From Sulfoacidibacillus thermotolerans (GTDB taxonomy: Bacteria; Bacillota; Bacilli; Alicyclobacillales; SLC66), in contig NZ_MPDK01000002.1 in the NCBI RefSeq assembly GCF_003144315.1, positions 186,001 to 250,000 of the forward strand: a stretch of 64,000 nt of DNA. The letters run 5' to 3'. Below, one piece after another: positions 54,338 through 62,007 of this stretch (the first letter of the stretch is position 1; every line of letters starts with the position of its first letter). The notes beneath the pieces were generated by a model. It was not told the DNA's origin, did not search any database, and saw only the letters and a program-made list of their open reading frames with translations. The position numbers and the translations under genes are program-made.

Positions 54338-54791
54338 CAACATCAACTCCAATCCTTGGCTCTACATGATACTGAACTGCGCTTACATCCGTAGACACCA
54401 CCGCAGCTCCATAATCATTCACACTGCGATAAATCAAGTGCAACGGAGATAGGCGATAAATTAAATACATCTGGGTTCCTTGCTTGATTTCAATCGTCTG
54501 TGCTTGATAAAAATACGAATTAGCAGAATGCAGATCGTCCTCAAGGGCATGATAATAAACCCAACTGTCATCTAATTGAAAAGTCTTTTCCTGGATCTGC
54601 TCACTCACATGTAAAAACATTAGATAGGAAGCAATAGCAAGGGTAAAAAACAAACTCGCGATCGCAAGACTTATTAACGTTTCCATAAGAGTAAATCCTT
54701 CATCAAACATGTCTACGAGAAATCGGGAATGCCATCGCAAAAAGTATTGAAAACAACTGCGACCAAGAACATGTATTCCTTGTTTGTTCAT
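54261..54791 (-). CDS. comGF: competence pseudopilin ComGF-like
   Basis: A 176-residue minor pseudopilin. The prepilin signature is EGFTLMETLISLAIASLFFTL, with cleavage expected after the glycine and Glu at +5. The N-terminal leader is unusually long (about 32 residues). The C-terminal domain has DDSWVYYHALEDDLHSANSYF and YHVEPRIGVDVDVYYG. Its start ATG overlaps the preceding stop by 4 bases (ATGA). Confidence 0.75.
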   Translation of the reverse strand: MNKQGIHVLGRSCFQYFLRWHSRFLVDMFDEGFTLMETLISLAIASLFFTLAIASYLMFLHVSEQIQEKTFQLDDSWVYYHALEDDLHSANSYFYQAQTIEIKQGTQMYLIYRLSPLHLIYRSVNDYGAAVVSTDVSAVQYHVEPRIGVDVDVYYGQGNSIYDSKFAFSFALGHSV

Positions 54792-55171
54792 AGAGTTTGT
54801 AACGTTTCAAAAGATATTTTTTGCTCACGTCCAAGCTGTAAAAAGTAAATCACAGAGCGTACCTTGACAAGATTGATCCCTATAGTTTCAACGTCGATTT
54901 GAGATACAAAAGAAACCCCATTTAAAGTGATTCGCTTCAACGGTTCAGGTCGTTCCCCAATGGAAAGTTCCCGGCAAGCAGTTTCGAGTTGCCCTTGACA
55001 AACGTACATCCCTGTGCTTGTACTTTGCGCTAACTCCATCCCATGCAAGCTTGTCATCATACTAGAAAAAGCAACAACAAGTGCCATGCTATAGACCCAA
55101 AGCGCCATAATAACTTCCCCTAACGTCATACTTCCACCACCTACCTGTACTCTTTTTAAATCATTTTCCAA
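54788..55171 (-). CDS. comGE: competence minor pseudopilin ComGE-like
   Basis: A 127-residue minor pseudopilin by position and by its N-terminal hydrophobic segment (MTLGEVIMALWVYSMALVVAF). The cleavage-site region reads GGGSMTLGE. If glutamate is to be at +5, cleavage must follow serine rather than glycine, which is atypical. The remainder has weak similarity only (ESACRELS-like region CQGQLETACRELSIGERPEP). The start overlaps the upstream gene by 11 bases. Confidence 0.6.
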   Translation of the reverse strand: MENDLKRVQVGGGSMTLGEVIMALWVYSMALVVAFSSMMTSLHGMELAQSTSTGMYVCQGQLETACRELSIGERPEPLKRITLNGVSFVSQIDVETIGINLVKVRSVIYFLQLGREQKISFETLQTL

Positions 55172-55622
55172 GCAACATGTGTGTCGTCATCCTCATATCC
55201 CCATATTGTAAATACAACACGATATTTTGTACGCCTCCGAGAGGATCAGTAAAAGCAATTTGTCCGCTCTCACTCACATTGCCTAAATCGTCAAATCGAA
55301 CGGTTGGGTTAGGAAGATGCAGATATCCATCATAATAATCCGTCGGCCAACTAAACGGTTGGTATTTCTCAAAACGTCCGCTATTGCCATAGAGAAAATA
55401 ATAGGGAGCAAAAGGAGCAAAACGCACCTCTTGATACGCCTGGAATTCTTCTGCCCGCAATTGTTGCATGCGCAAATCTGAAAGTACTTGCAGTGCTGTC
55501 TGATGTAAATTAGCTGAGTCAAGCAAAGCCGTAACATTAGGCAAAACAAGGGCTGACAACATGGCAAAGATCATAAGTCCAATCAAGATCTCTAGGAGTG
55601 AATATCCAAAATCATCAGTCAT
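55161..55622 (-). CDS. comGD: competence pseudopilin ComGD/GspH-like
   Basis: A 153-residue pseudopilin. The short leader MTDDFG precedes YSLLEILIGLMIFAMLSALVLP, with Glu at +5. The C-terminal beta domain has SGRFEKYQPFSWPTDYYDGYLHLPNPTVRFDDLGNVSESGQIAF, which resembles the GspH/FimT domain of minor pseudopilins. It lies 60 bases after comGC. Confidence 0.75.
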   Translation of the reverse strand: MTDDFGYSLLEILIGLMIFAMLSALVLPNVTALLDSANLHQTALQVLSDLRMQQLRAEEFQAYQEVRFAPFAPYYFLYGNSGRFEKYQPFSWPTDYYDGYLHLPNPTVRFDDLGNVSESGQIAFTDPLGGVQNIVLYLQYGDMRMTTHMLLGK

Positions 55623-55682
55623 GTGAGAATCCTCCTATTTGATACAAAAACTTACCTAACAGATATACTTTAAAGCCATGAA

Positions 55683-56060
55683 CTAAGACGTTGTAGTAAC
55701 ACTTGCCGTCGTCCCATCCGGAGAGAGGGTAATAACAAAATTACCTCCCGTAGGGCACGTGGGAACGCTGTCTAAATACCCGGCATTCTTTAAATCTAAC
55801 AAGTCTGCTTGCGTTGTTGTTTCAGTCGGGAATTGATGGTAATTAAGATAATACTGCGTAAGCGCAGCTTCGATCATTTTTTCATCTCCAGCTGTAGCTA
55901 ACTGAGTCGCCTTTACTCCCGCTGCCTGCAAATTGGGCAAGGCAATCGCCATCATCACCCCAGTGATAAATAATGCAATCACCATTTCAATTAATGTGAA
56001 CCCATCATCGCTCATAAACTGCTTACTCGCCATGCTGCGTTTATCCTTTTTCCTATTCAC
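55683..56060 (-). CDS. comGC: major competence pseudopilin ComGC
   Basis: A 125-residue major pilin subunit of the transformation pilus. Its prepilin signature DDGFTLIEMVIALFITGVMMAIALPNLQ is classic, with cleavage after glycine by ComC and Glu at +5. A helical stalk (GDEKMIEAALTQYYLNYHQFPT) and a short beta tail follow. The start is GTG 56060 with GGGGAG 5 bases upstream. Confidence 0.9.
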   Translation of the reverse strand: MNRKKDKRSMASKQFMSDDGFTLIEMVIALFITGVMMAIALPNLQAAGVKATQLATAGDEKMIEAALTQYYLNYHQFPTETTTQADLLDLKNAGYLDSVPTCPTGGNFVITLSPDGTTASVTTTS

Positions 56061-56072
56061 ATAATCTCCCCC

Positions 56073-57098
56073 TTAAGACAGTTGTCTGATCAAAGAAAAC
56101 ATAGGCAACGTCAAAAATAATGTGGCTCCCCCCACGAGAAGTCCAACGAAGATTGTTAAACTTGGTTCTGCAACTCGAATAAAGCGCTCAAATGAGCGAT
56201 CAATCATCCGTTCTAAGTGCAAGAAGGCGCGTTGAGCTGTACGATCTAATTCACCCGTGTTCTCTGCGAGTGCGATCATTTCACTTAGGAAACTTGGAAG
56301 CAATGAAATTTCAGATAATCCTTGCGCAAAAGTCTTCCCGCTCTCAAGTCCGGCGATAAGTTCGAGCCAATCCGTTCGAAGATGTGCTAAATCGAGTTCC
56401 ACAAGTACGTGTATCACAGATAGCAAATCAATTCCCGAAGACAACAACAATGCGATTACTTCCATGACCTCTCTCCCTTTTAAAATCTGTATGAAAGAGC
56501 GAAGGAGTGGAAAAGACAACAATAACGGAAAGAAAATCCGCTTCATTAGCCTGGGGAAAAAGAACGCAGTTCCGGCAAACAATATGACTAACAAAATAAA
56601 AGGAGGTAATGAAAGTACCATCAAATGTGCCAAATAAAATGTCAAGGAGGTACTGTATGTCAATTTCAAATGCATCGAGCCATACATTTGCTCAAAATTG
56701 GGCATCACGATTGCAGCCAACCCATACACAACAAGGATCGACAGAATAATAAGTACAATCGGGTACATTAGCATTTTGATGGTTCGCTCTCTACGCGTTC
56801 GTTGCTGCAAAAGATGTTCACACAAGCGTAACAATGCGCGATCAAGTTCACCAGACAACTCTGCGATACGCACAAAACTAATGATTCGCATTGGATAGTG
56901 AATGGCAGTTAGGGCTTGGGACAATGTTTCCCCTATGCGCACACTCTGCCTCAACAGATGTGCATCTGTTGCATAGCTTAATTTTTGTTCGGAAATCACA
57001 AAAAGCGCAAATTCGAGATCAACTCCAGATCGCAACAAATCACTTAAATCAACGAGTAAGTTCTCGATCTCGAGAGACGTGCGAACGCTCTTTTGCAT
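56073..57098 (-). CDS. comGB: competence pilus platform protein ComGB
   Basis: A 341-residue inner-membrane platform protein of the type II secretion F family. Two F domains are seen: LLRSGVDLEFALFVISEQ...LVRICEHLL and the repeat LLLSSGIDLLSVIHVLVE...MIALAENTGELD. Three hydrophobic spans are visible, including MYPIVLIILSILVVYGLAAIVMP and PSLTIFVGLLVGGATLFLTLPMF. The ATG at 57098 is preferred because GGAGG lies 8 bases upstream; the open frame extends 29 codons into comGA. Confidence 0.88.
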   Translation of the reverse strand: MQKSVRTSLEIENLLVDLSDLLRSGVDLEFALFVISEQKLSYATDAHLLRQSVRIGETLSQALTAIHYPMRIISFVRIAELSGELDRALLRLCEHLLQQRTRRERTIKMLMYPIVLIILSILVVYGLAAIVMPNFEQMYGSMHLKLTYSTSLTFYLAHLMVLSLPPFILLVILFAGTAFFFPRLMKRIFFPLLLSFPLLRSFIQILKGREVMEVIALLLSSGIDLLSVIHVLVELDLAHLRTDWLELIAGLESGKTFAQGLSEISLLPSFLSEMIALAENTGELDRTAQRAFLHLERMIDRSFERFIRVAEPSLTIFVGLLVGGATLFLTLPMFSLIRQLS

Positions 57099-58116
57099 CA
57101 GCGTGACCTCCAATTTCTGAAAACTCATGGGTATATGGCGTCTTAAACACATCGTGAGAAATAGGCTGGCAGAGAAAATCTGCAATAGATTCCGATGGGA
57201 AGAGAGAAAATTCAGCTTTGCGCCCTGTCACACCCAGTGTTTTACAAGCAGAACATCCCGCTCCAGCACAAATCGTACAATCTATAGGATGCAATGTCTG
57301 CCAAATAACTAACTTTAAGACTTGACGAATATATTCGATCGGAATGCCAAATTCTATGAGTCGATAGACAACTTGCGGACCCAGTTCAGCGTGCATCGTG
57401 CTAAGCAACAAATGACCTGTAAGAGCAGCACGTACAGCAATTTTTGCAGTCGCCTCATCGCGAATCTCTCCTACCATCAGTACATCTGGATCTTGCCGAA
57501 GAGCTGCACGTAATCCTTGTGCAAAAGTAAGTCCAATTCGTTCGTCGACCTCTACTTGCTGATAACCCGACACTCGTCGTTCCACAGGATCTTCTATTGT
57601 TAATATGGAATTCCCGCAATTCGATCGATCCGCCAGCACTGCATGTAAAGTGGTACTCTTACCAACGCCGACGCGTCCTGTGACGACAATCATCCCAGCG
57701 TTCTCATTGACAACTGACTGCAACTGAGCTGCCTGCAGAGGTGTCATACCAAGTGCAACATACGTTTGATCAGGAACCTCCCCAGGGATAAGACGTACCA
57801 CTGCACGCTCTCCCTGTATGGTAGGAAGTGTAGATATGCGCAGATCACAACTACCAAAATTCCCCTTCATGTGCAAATATCCATCTTGCGGCCGTCTGGT
57901 TTCAACTAAAGACAACTTAGCTAACACCTTCAAGCGGGTTACCGCTTGGCGATGAATCCATTTCTCATAACCGGAAATTTGATCAATGTCTACTAGACGC
58001 CCATGTATCCGCAAGCGAACTAAAAATCGCTCTTCAAAAGGATCAAAATGAATATCAGACGCCTGCAGCCGAATAGCCAACGCAATTAATTCATCGACGT
58101 ATTCCCCTGTACTCAC
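57049..58116 (-). CDS. comGA: competence pilus assembly ATPase ComGA
   Basis: A 355-residue hexameric traffic ATPase (GspE/PilB type) that powers pilus assembly for DNA uptake. LQASDIHFDPFEERFLVRLRIHGRL is the N-terminal domain. Walker A is VTGRVGVGKSTTLHAVL, the Asp box is ILTIEDPVERRVSGYQQVEVDERIGLTF, Walker B is VLMVGEIRDEATAKIAVRAALTGHLLLSTMHA, and CTICAGAGCSACKTLG is the zinc motif. The GTG at 58116 follows GGAGG by 7 bases; the ATG upstream is too close to it. It is first of the operon. Confidence 0.93.
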   Translation of the reverse strand: MSTGEYVDELIALAIRLQASDIHFDPFEERFLVRLRIHGRLVDIDQISGYEKWIHRQAVTRLKVLAKLSLVETRRPQDGYLHMKGNFGSCDLRISTLPTIQGERAVVRLIPGEVPDQTYVALGMTPLQAAQLQSVVNENAGMIVVTGRVGVGKSTTLHAVLADRSNCGNSILTIEDPVERRVSGYQQVEVDERIGLTFAQGLRAALRQDPDVLMVGEIRDEATAKIAVRAALTGHLLLSTMHAELGPQVVYRLIEFGIPIEYIRQVLKLVIWQTLHPIDCTICAGAGCSACKTLGVTGRKAEFSLFPSESIADFLCQPISHDVFKTPYTHEFSEIGGHADAKERSHVSRDRELTR

Positions 58117-58272
58117 ATACATCCCTCCAAATTCAGTTCTACAGGGTCTGTTCGCAATAAGCAGCAAGTCTCCTGTTTTCTATGCTCTTAATCGGATTAA
58201 AAATTGGATAGTTCTATCACTTTTTTGTACTCTTATAAGCTCTTTATCAATCGAGTAGTCATAATGAACGAG

Positions 58273-58351
58273 GCCGGCCCCGTTTCGTGATCACGTGGAT
58301 TACACTGTGACTGTGAAGCCAGTGTAGAGCCACAAAACGAAAAGAGCCGGC
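58273..58351. repeat. long imperfect inverted repeat (possible mobile-element remnant)
   Basis: A roughly 35-base arm starting GCCGGCCCCGTTTCG pairs with an arm ending CGAAAAGAGCCGGC, around a 12-base loop. Internal pairing includes GTTTCGT, GTGG and TACACTG segments with a few bulges. There is no T tract on either side, so it is not a simple terminator. It lies in a gene-free stretch of about 500 bases (58117-58612) and may be what is left of a mobile element or a structured regulatory site. Confidence 0.55.
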
Positions 58352-58391
58352 TAAATTGAACACGATCAAAAAGTTTGTTAGTTTTGAACAT

Positions 58392-58604
58392 TCAGAATAA
58401 AGCGATTGCTATCGCAGTCTCTGATAGTGGAGTACATATGCAGTAGCACCACCTAAACCAGCTCCGACAGTAATTTCGGGCGCAGATGCCACTACTGCAC
58501 TAACTGCCATACCTTGCTACACCCATTGTACCACCTTCAAGTGTAGTTGCTTCTGCTACGTCGTTCGCACGCGCAATTTTAACTACTGTTAAGGCTAAAA
58601 GTCT
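58392..58604 (-). pseudogene. frameshifted relic of a small Gly/Ala-rich hydrophobic peptide gene
   Basis: Three overlapping frames on the minus strand continue one another in composition. The first reads VKIARANDVAEATTLEGG then TMGVA. The second reads MAVSAVVASAPEITVGAGLG then GATAYV. The third reads TPLSETAIAIALF then a stop. Each jump would need one base change. There is no start codon in the first frame after the stop at 58605-58607. I read this as a decayed gene for a small glycine-zipper membrane or bacteriocin-like peptide (note the double glycine after LE). Family not recognised. Confidence 0.4.
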
Positions 58605-58612
58605 TTAATTGA

Positions 58613-59086
58613 CTAGACAATTTTCCACTCGATCTGCTCGTAGCGAAGATTCGTTTTATTTTCTAATCCAACCTCATAACGAAATACAGAAAAAGAAAGT
58701 TCCCCTTGGGAACGAAAAGCAATCAAATGACAAATATCCTTGTACCCGTATGCTCTTTCTAAATCAAAATGTGACGGATCCCCACTACCTTCAGGATGAC
58801 TGTGAACAGTGCCAATCACAGGCTGACCAGTTCGTTCAGCTTTTAAGATAGCTCTGACAGCATCTGCAGCGCGTCCTACATAATGAGTGCGCGAAGGTAG
58901 TGCTGATTCCACGGGCAAAAATGTCTCGACAACTAATTCAAACGCGCGACGATGTCCAAACAATAATCCACCACTTTCAAATGGAAGTCGCTGTGTTACA
59001 TGCGCACGTATCTGTTCAAGAACATTGAAAGGAATGATCAGGCACCAGTCATTTTGGAAACTGCCCCAATCGCCTTTGCCCCCCAC
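58613..59086 (-). CDS. JAMM/MPN-domain metalloprotease-like protein
   Basis: A 157-residue protein with the full JAMM zinc metalloprotease motif. The catalytic glutamate is E37 (LPFESGGLLFG), followed by H95-S-H97-P and then seven residues to S105-x-x-D108 (HSHPEGSGDPSHFD). The fit to E...HxHx7SxxD is exact. Bacterial family members cleave C-terminal tails of ubiquitin-like or sulfur-carrier proteins, or have unknown targets. It starts at GTG 59086 with GAGGAGG 7 bases upstream, so it really begins 49 bases inside the Nudix gene. No sulfur-carrier gene is near. Confidence 0.85.
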   Translation of the reverse strand: MGGKGDWGSFQNDWCLIIPFNVLEQIRAHVTQRLPFESGGLLFGHRRAFELVVETFLPVESALPSRTHYVGRAADAVRAILKAERTGQPVIGTVHSHPEGSGDPSHFDLERAYGYKDICHLIAFRSQGELSFSVFRYEVGLENKTNLRYEQIEWKIV

Positions 59087-59502
59087 GCTATGACCTCCTC
59101 AGTAACCTCCATGGCTCTCATTTCCTCAAGGGTAAACCATCCGATCGCGTCCGATTCCGCATTGCGCTTTGGTTCCTTGTTGCCGATAGGACGCGCAAAA
59201 TAAATTAAGTCAATGTGTTGATGCCCAGGTTCAATGTCTTCTAACTGAATTCCCGCAGGACGTGCAAGCGCATGTTCAAAACCAGCTGGCTCATGCTCCG
59301 CGAGAATTTCAACCACAAGGCCGGTTTCTTCAAATACTTCTCTGATCGCCGCATCTTCTGGCAACTCTGGTGCTTCAATATGACCTCCAGGTGGTAGCCA
59401 GCGCCTCAATTTGTGATGAAACAAAAGCAACACACGATCTCCATCCACAACGATGCCTGTAGCGACAAAATCGCGTGTCACACCTTGATTCCCTTTATAC
59501 AC
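59038..59502 (-). CDS. Nudix hydrolase
   Basis: A protein of about 154 residues whose Nudix box matches Gx5Ex7REUxEExGU exactly (GHIEAPELPEDAAIREVFEETGL). FHHKLRRWLPPGGHIE is typical of MutT-like housecleaning enzymes. The substrate is unknown. The GTG at 59502 follows GAGGGG by 7 bases; an earlier GTG (59517) and ATG (59508) are possible, the first overlapping the obg stop codon. The C terminus overlaps the JAMM gene by 49 bases. Confidence 0.9.
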   Translation of the reverse strand: MYKGNQGVTRDFVATGIVVDGDRVLLLFHHKLRRWLPPGGHIEAPELPEDAAIREVFEETGLVVEILAEHEPAGFEHALARPAGIQLEDIEPGHQHIDLIYFARPIGNKEPKRNAESDAIGWFTLEEMRAMEVTEEVIAWGAKAIGAVSKMTGA

Positions 59503-59513
59503 ACCCATTCCCC

Positions 59514-60791
59514 TCACTCCACAAAGTCAAATTCCATATCCCCGACACGAATCACATCGCCATCTTTCGCCCCTGCAGCACGTAAAGCATCATCAACACC
59601 AGAACGGCGCAGTATCGTTTGAAAACGTTTGACTGCATCATATTGGTCAAAATTTGTCATTGCTACTAGTTTATCAAGTTCCGCACTTTCGACAACAAAC
59701 ACATTTCCATCACGATCAATGGTAAAGGTTAAACGAGGTCCGCGTGCTCGATAAACCACTTCTGCCTCAGCAAAATCCATTTTATTTGACTCTTCCACCT
59801 GTATCTGATCTAGCAATTCGGCAATGCGATGCATCAAAACGTCAATCCCATCTCGTGTAATCGCAGAAATAGGATAGATCTCTACATCCTTTACTTTTTG
59901 TTGAAAAAGAACAAGATGTTCCTGCGCTCCGGGAAGATCCATTTTATTCGCAACCACAACTTGTTTACGCTCTACTAATAATGGATTGTACTCTTTCAGT
60001 TCATGAAGGATTGCATAGTAATCAGAGACGGGATCTCTATCTTCCGTTGCCGCCATATCAACGACATGCACAAGTACTTTTGTTCGCTCTACATGTCGCA
60101 AAAATTCATGCCCAAGACCCTGTCCTTCATGTGCACCTTCAATCAAACCGGGCAAATCTGCCAATACAAACGACCGCTCATCCCCAAGTGAAACAACCCC
60201 TAGATGCGGTGACAACGTAGTAAAGTGATACGATGCAATTTTCGGACGAGCAGCACTTACGACAGAGAGAAGCGTAGATTTTCCAACACTCGGGAATCCA
60301 ACGAGTCCCGCATCCGCGATCAAACGCAGTTCCAATAAAACCTCTTTTACTTCACCTGGCTCCCCGCGTTCTGCCATATCAGGAGCCTTGTTTTTAGCTG
60401 TAGCAAAGCGTACATTGCCTCGTCCACCACGCCCGCCCTTAGCAATTACCGCCCGCTGACCAATTTCAGTTAAATCTGCGATTAAATCCTGAGTCTGTGC
60501 ATCGCGCACAACTGTGCCCGGTGGTACTTTGACTAAAAGATCTTCGGCATTTGCTCCATGTTGATTCTTGGGTCGACCATTTTCTCCAGCTTTTGCTCGA
60601 AAATGTCGTTGGTACCGAAAATCCATCAAAGTGCGCAAACCCGGGTCCACGATAAATACAACGTCACCGCCACGTCCACCATCACCACCTGCCGGTCCAC
60701 CCATCGGAACATATTTCTCTCGCCGATAAGCAACCATTCCATTTCCACCGTCGCCTGCTTTTACTTCGATTTTTGCCACATCAACGAACAC
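59514..60791 (-). CDS. obg: ribosome-associated GTPase Obg/CgtA
   Basis: A 425-residue GTPase involved in 50S assembly and stress response. The Obg glycine-rich domain ([36 protein letters not shown]) is followed by the G domain, with G1 [12 protein letters not shown]3 [16 protein letters not shown] and G4 ANKMDLPG. The Obg C-terminal domain is at the end ([33 protein letters not shown]). The GTG at 60791 ([10 protein letters not shown]) matches the family start. Unlike Bacillus, no spo0B lies between it and rpmA. Confidence 0.95.
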   Translation of the reverse strand: MFVDVAKIEVKAGDGGNGMVAYRREKYVPMGGPAGGDGGRGGDVVFIVDPGLRTLMDFRYQRHFRAKAGENGRPKNQHGANAEDLLVKVPPGTVVRDAQTQDLIADLTEIGQRAVIAKGGRGGRGNVRFATAKNKAPDMAERGEPGEVKEVLLELRLIADAGLVGFPSVGKSTLLSVVSAARPKIASYHFTTLSPHLGVVSLGDERSFVLADLPGLIEGAHEGQGLGHEFLRHVERTKVLVHVVDMAATEDRDPVSDYYAILHELKEYNPLLVERKQVVVANKMDLPGAQEHLVLFQQKVKDVEIYPISAITRDGIDVLMHRIAELLDQIQVEESNKMDFAEAEVVYRARGPRLTFTIDRDGNVFVVESAELDKLVAMTNFDQYDAVKRFQTILRRSGVDDALRAAGAKDGDVIRVGDMEFDFVE

Positions 60792-60856
60792 GATTTCACC
60801 ATCTTCCTTTATCCATACTCTATAGGTGTAATAAGAACCTAATGAGGAAGAGAAAA

Positions 60857-60880
60857 CCCAGTCGCGACAAGGCAACTGGG
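60857..60880 (-). terminator. terminator between rpmA and obg
   Basis: On the minus strand CCCAGT pairs with ACTGGG around a 12-base loop and TTTTC follows. It separates the ribosomal-protein operon from obg. Confidence 0.7.
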
Positions 60881-60908
60881 TCGTCTCAACCGTCTGCATT
60901 TGCTAAAC

Positions 60909-61220
60909 TTACGCATTCACCGTTTCAGCTGTCACTTTCTCAGCAACCGGATACACGCTTACGCGTTTGCGATCCCGTCCCCAACGCTCAAACTTTACCC
61001 GTCCGGAAACTTTAGCAAAAAGCGTGTCGTCGCTACCAATTCCCACATTCAACCCTGGATAAATCCGCGTACCCCGTTGACGCACGAGAATGCTACCACC
61101 TGTCACTACTTGCCCATCGGCACGCTTTACCCCTAACCGCTTCGCATGACTGTCGCGGCCATTTCGCGTCGATGAAACTCCTTTTTTATGAGCAAACAAT
61201 TGTAAATTAAATTGTAACAT
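60909..61220 (-). CDS. rpmA: 50S ribosomal protein L27 with cleavable leader
   Basis: A 103-residue L27 precursor. The N terminus MLQFNLQLF followed by [15 protein letters not shown] is the Firmicute form, in which the nonapeptide is removed by Prp after phenylalanine to expose the functional AHKKG tail near the peptidyl-transferase centre. The remainder ([32 protein letters not shown]) is typical. prp lies immediately upstream. Confidence 0.96.
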   Translation of the reverse strand: MLQFNLQLFAHKKGVSSTRNGRDSHAKRLGVKRADGQVVTGGSILVRQRGTRIYPGLNVGIGSDDTLFAKVSGRVKFERWGRDRKRVSVYPVAEKVTAETVNA

Positions 61221-61244
61221 CGTAATGCCTCCTTTAACGTCGAC

Positions 61245-61562
61245 TTACTCTTTACGAATTCTTTTTATTTGAATATACATCCCATATTCTTTCGCAATAC
61301 CACTTAGCCCACTAGCAAGACTTTTCGCCAACAATTGCACATCAGCCGATTCAGGAACTTCAACATCGTAGTAGCCTTCTCTGACGTCACTACGCAGTTT
61401 TAAATAACACAGTTCCTCGACACTATTGACAAAATTAATTGTTAATGCAGATACGGCTGCACATACTAAATCCCGTCCATATTCATCTGATCCTGCATGG
61501 CCCGTTACATAAAATCGCTCAATTTGCCCTGTCTTGGATTCAAAAATTTGTGCTACAATCAT
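61245..61562 (-). CDS. prp: ribosomal-processing cysteine protease Prp
   Basis: A 105-residue cysteine protease (YsxB) that cleaves the L27 leader and is essential where L27 has one. The catalytic pair is H22 (VTGHAGSDEYGRD) and C34 (LVCAAVSALTIN). It sits between rplU and rpmA, 5 bases from the first, as in all Firmicutes with this system. Confidence 0.95.
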   Translation of the reverse strand: MIVAQIFESKTGQIERFYVTGHAGSDEYGRDLVCAAVSALTINFVNSVEELCYLKLRSDVREGYYDVEVPESADVQLLAKSLASGLSGIAKEYGMYIQIKRIRKE

Positions 61563-61567
61563 AGAAA

Positions 61568-61879
61568 TTACGCTTGAATTGCGTTAACTTGAACCTTCGT
61601 ATAAGGCTGTCGATGTCCCTGTTTGCGGCGATAGTTCTTCTTTGACTTGTACTTATATACGATAATCTTCTTCGCCTTTCCTTGCTCAAGGACTGTAGCG
61701 GTCACACTTGCTCCCGCAATATAAGGGGTTCCAATCTTAACTTGACCCTCGGTTTCCAGTAGAAAAACCTTATCCAAAGTTACAGTATCACCTACAGCAT
61801 GATCCAACTTTTCAACGTATAAAACCATACCTTCAGAAACCTTATACTGCTTTCCACCCGTTTCAACAATCGCGTACAT
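61568..61879 (-). CDS. rplU: 50S ribosomal protein L21
   Basis: A 103-residue ribosomal protein. [25 protein letters not shown] and the C-terminal [22 protein letters not shown] are typical. The ATG at 61879 is chosen because GGAGGT lies 7 bases upstream; the ORF opens 15 bases earlier. The 128-base leader upstream has hairpin potential. Confidence 0.96.
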   Translation of the reverse strand: MYAIVETGGKQYKVSEGMVLYVEKLDHAVGDTVTLDKVFLLETEGQVKIGTPYIAGASVTATVLEQGKAKKIIVYKYKSKKNYRRKQGHRQPYTKVQVNAIQA

Positions 61880-61962
61880 CACGCGCACCTCCATAAATGA
61901 GACTCGCTGCTGCAGGCTTGGATCTACTCCTCCAATTGATATCGCCTATCGCAAGCGGTTAT
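61880..61962 (-). promoter_or_regulatory. possible L21 leader RNA upstream of rplU
   Basis: On the minus strand the leader holds AACCGCTTGCGATAGGCGAT, then TTGGAGGAGTAGATCCAAG (a small hairpin) and AGTCTC, before the ribosome-binding site. Spacing and position fit the autoregulatory L21 leader of Bacilli, but I cannot confirm the fold. Confidence 0.4.
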
Positions 61963-62007
61963 AAAACCAAAGCTACACACCACTGAAAAAGGATACCACA
62001 TAAAGTG

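Noticed and set aside
54600-54791. Long leader of the ComGF-like protein as a separate small gene
   Set aside because: It is in frame with the prepilin motif, starts on an ATGA overlap and has no stop.
58117-58260. ComK box upstream of comGA
   Set aside because: A-runs and T-runs are present but not in the AAAAN5TTTT pairs at the spacing expected of a K-box.
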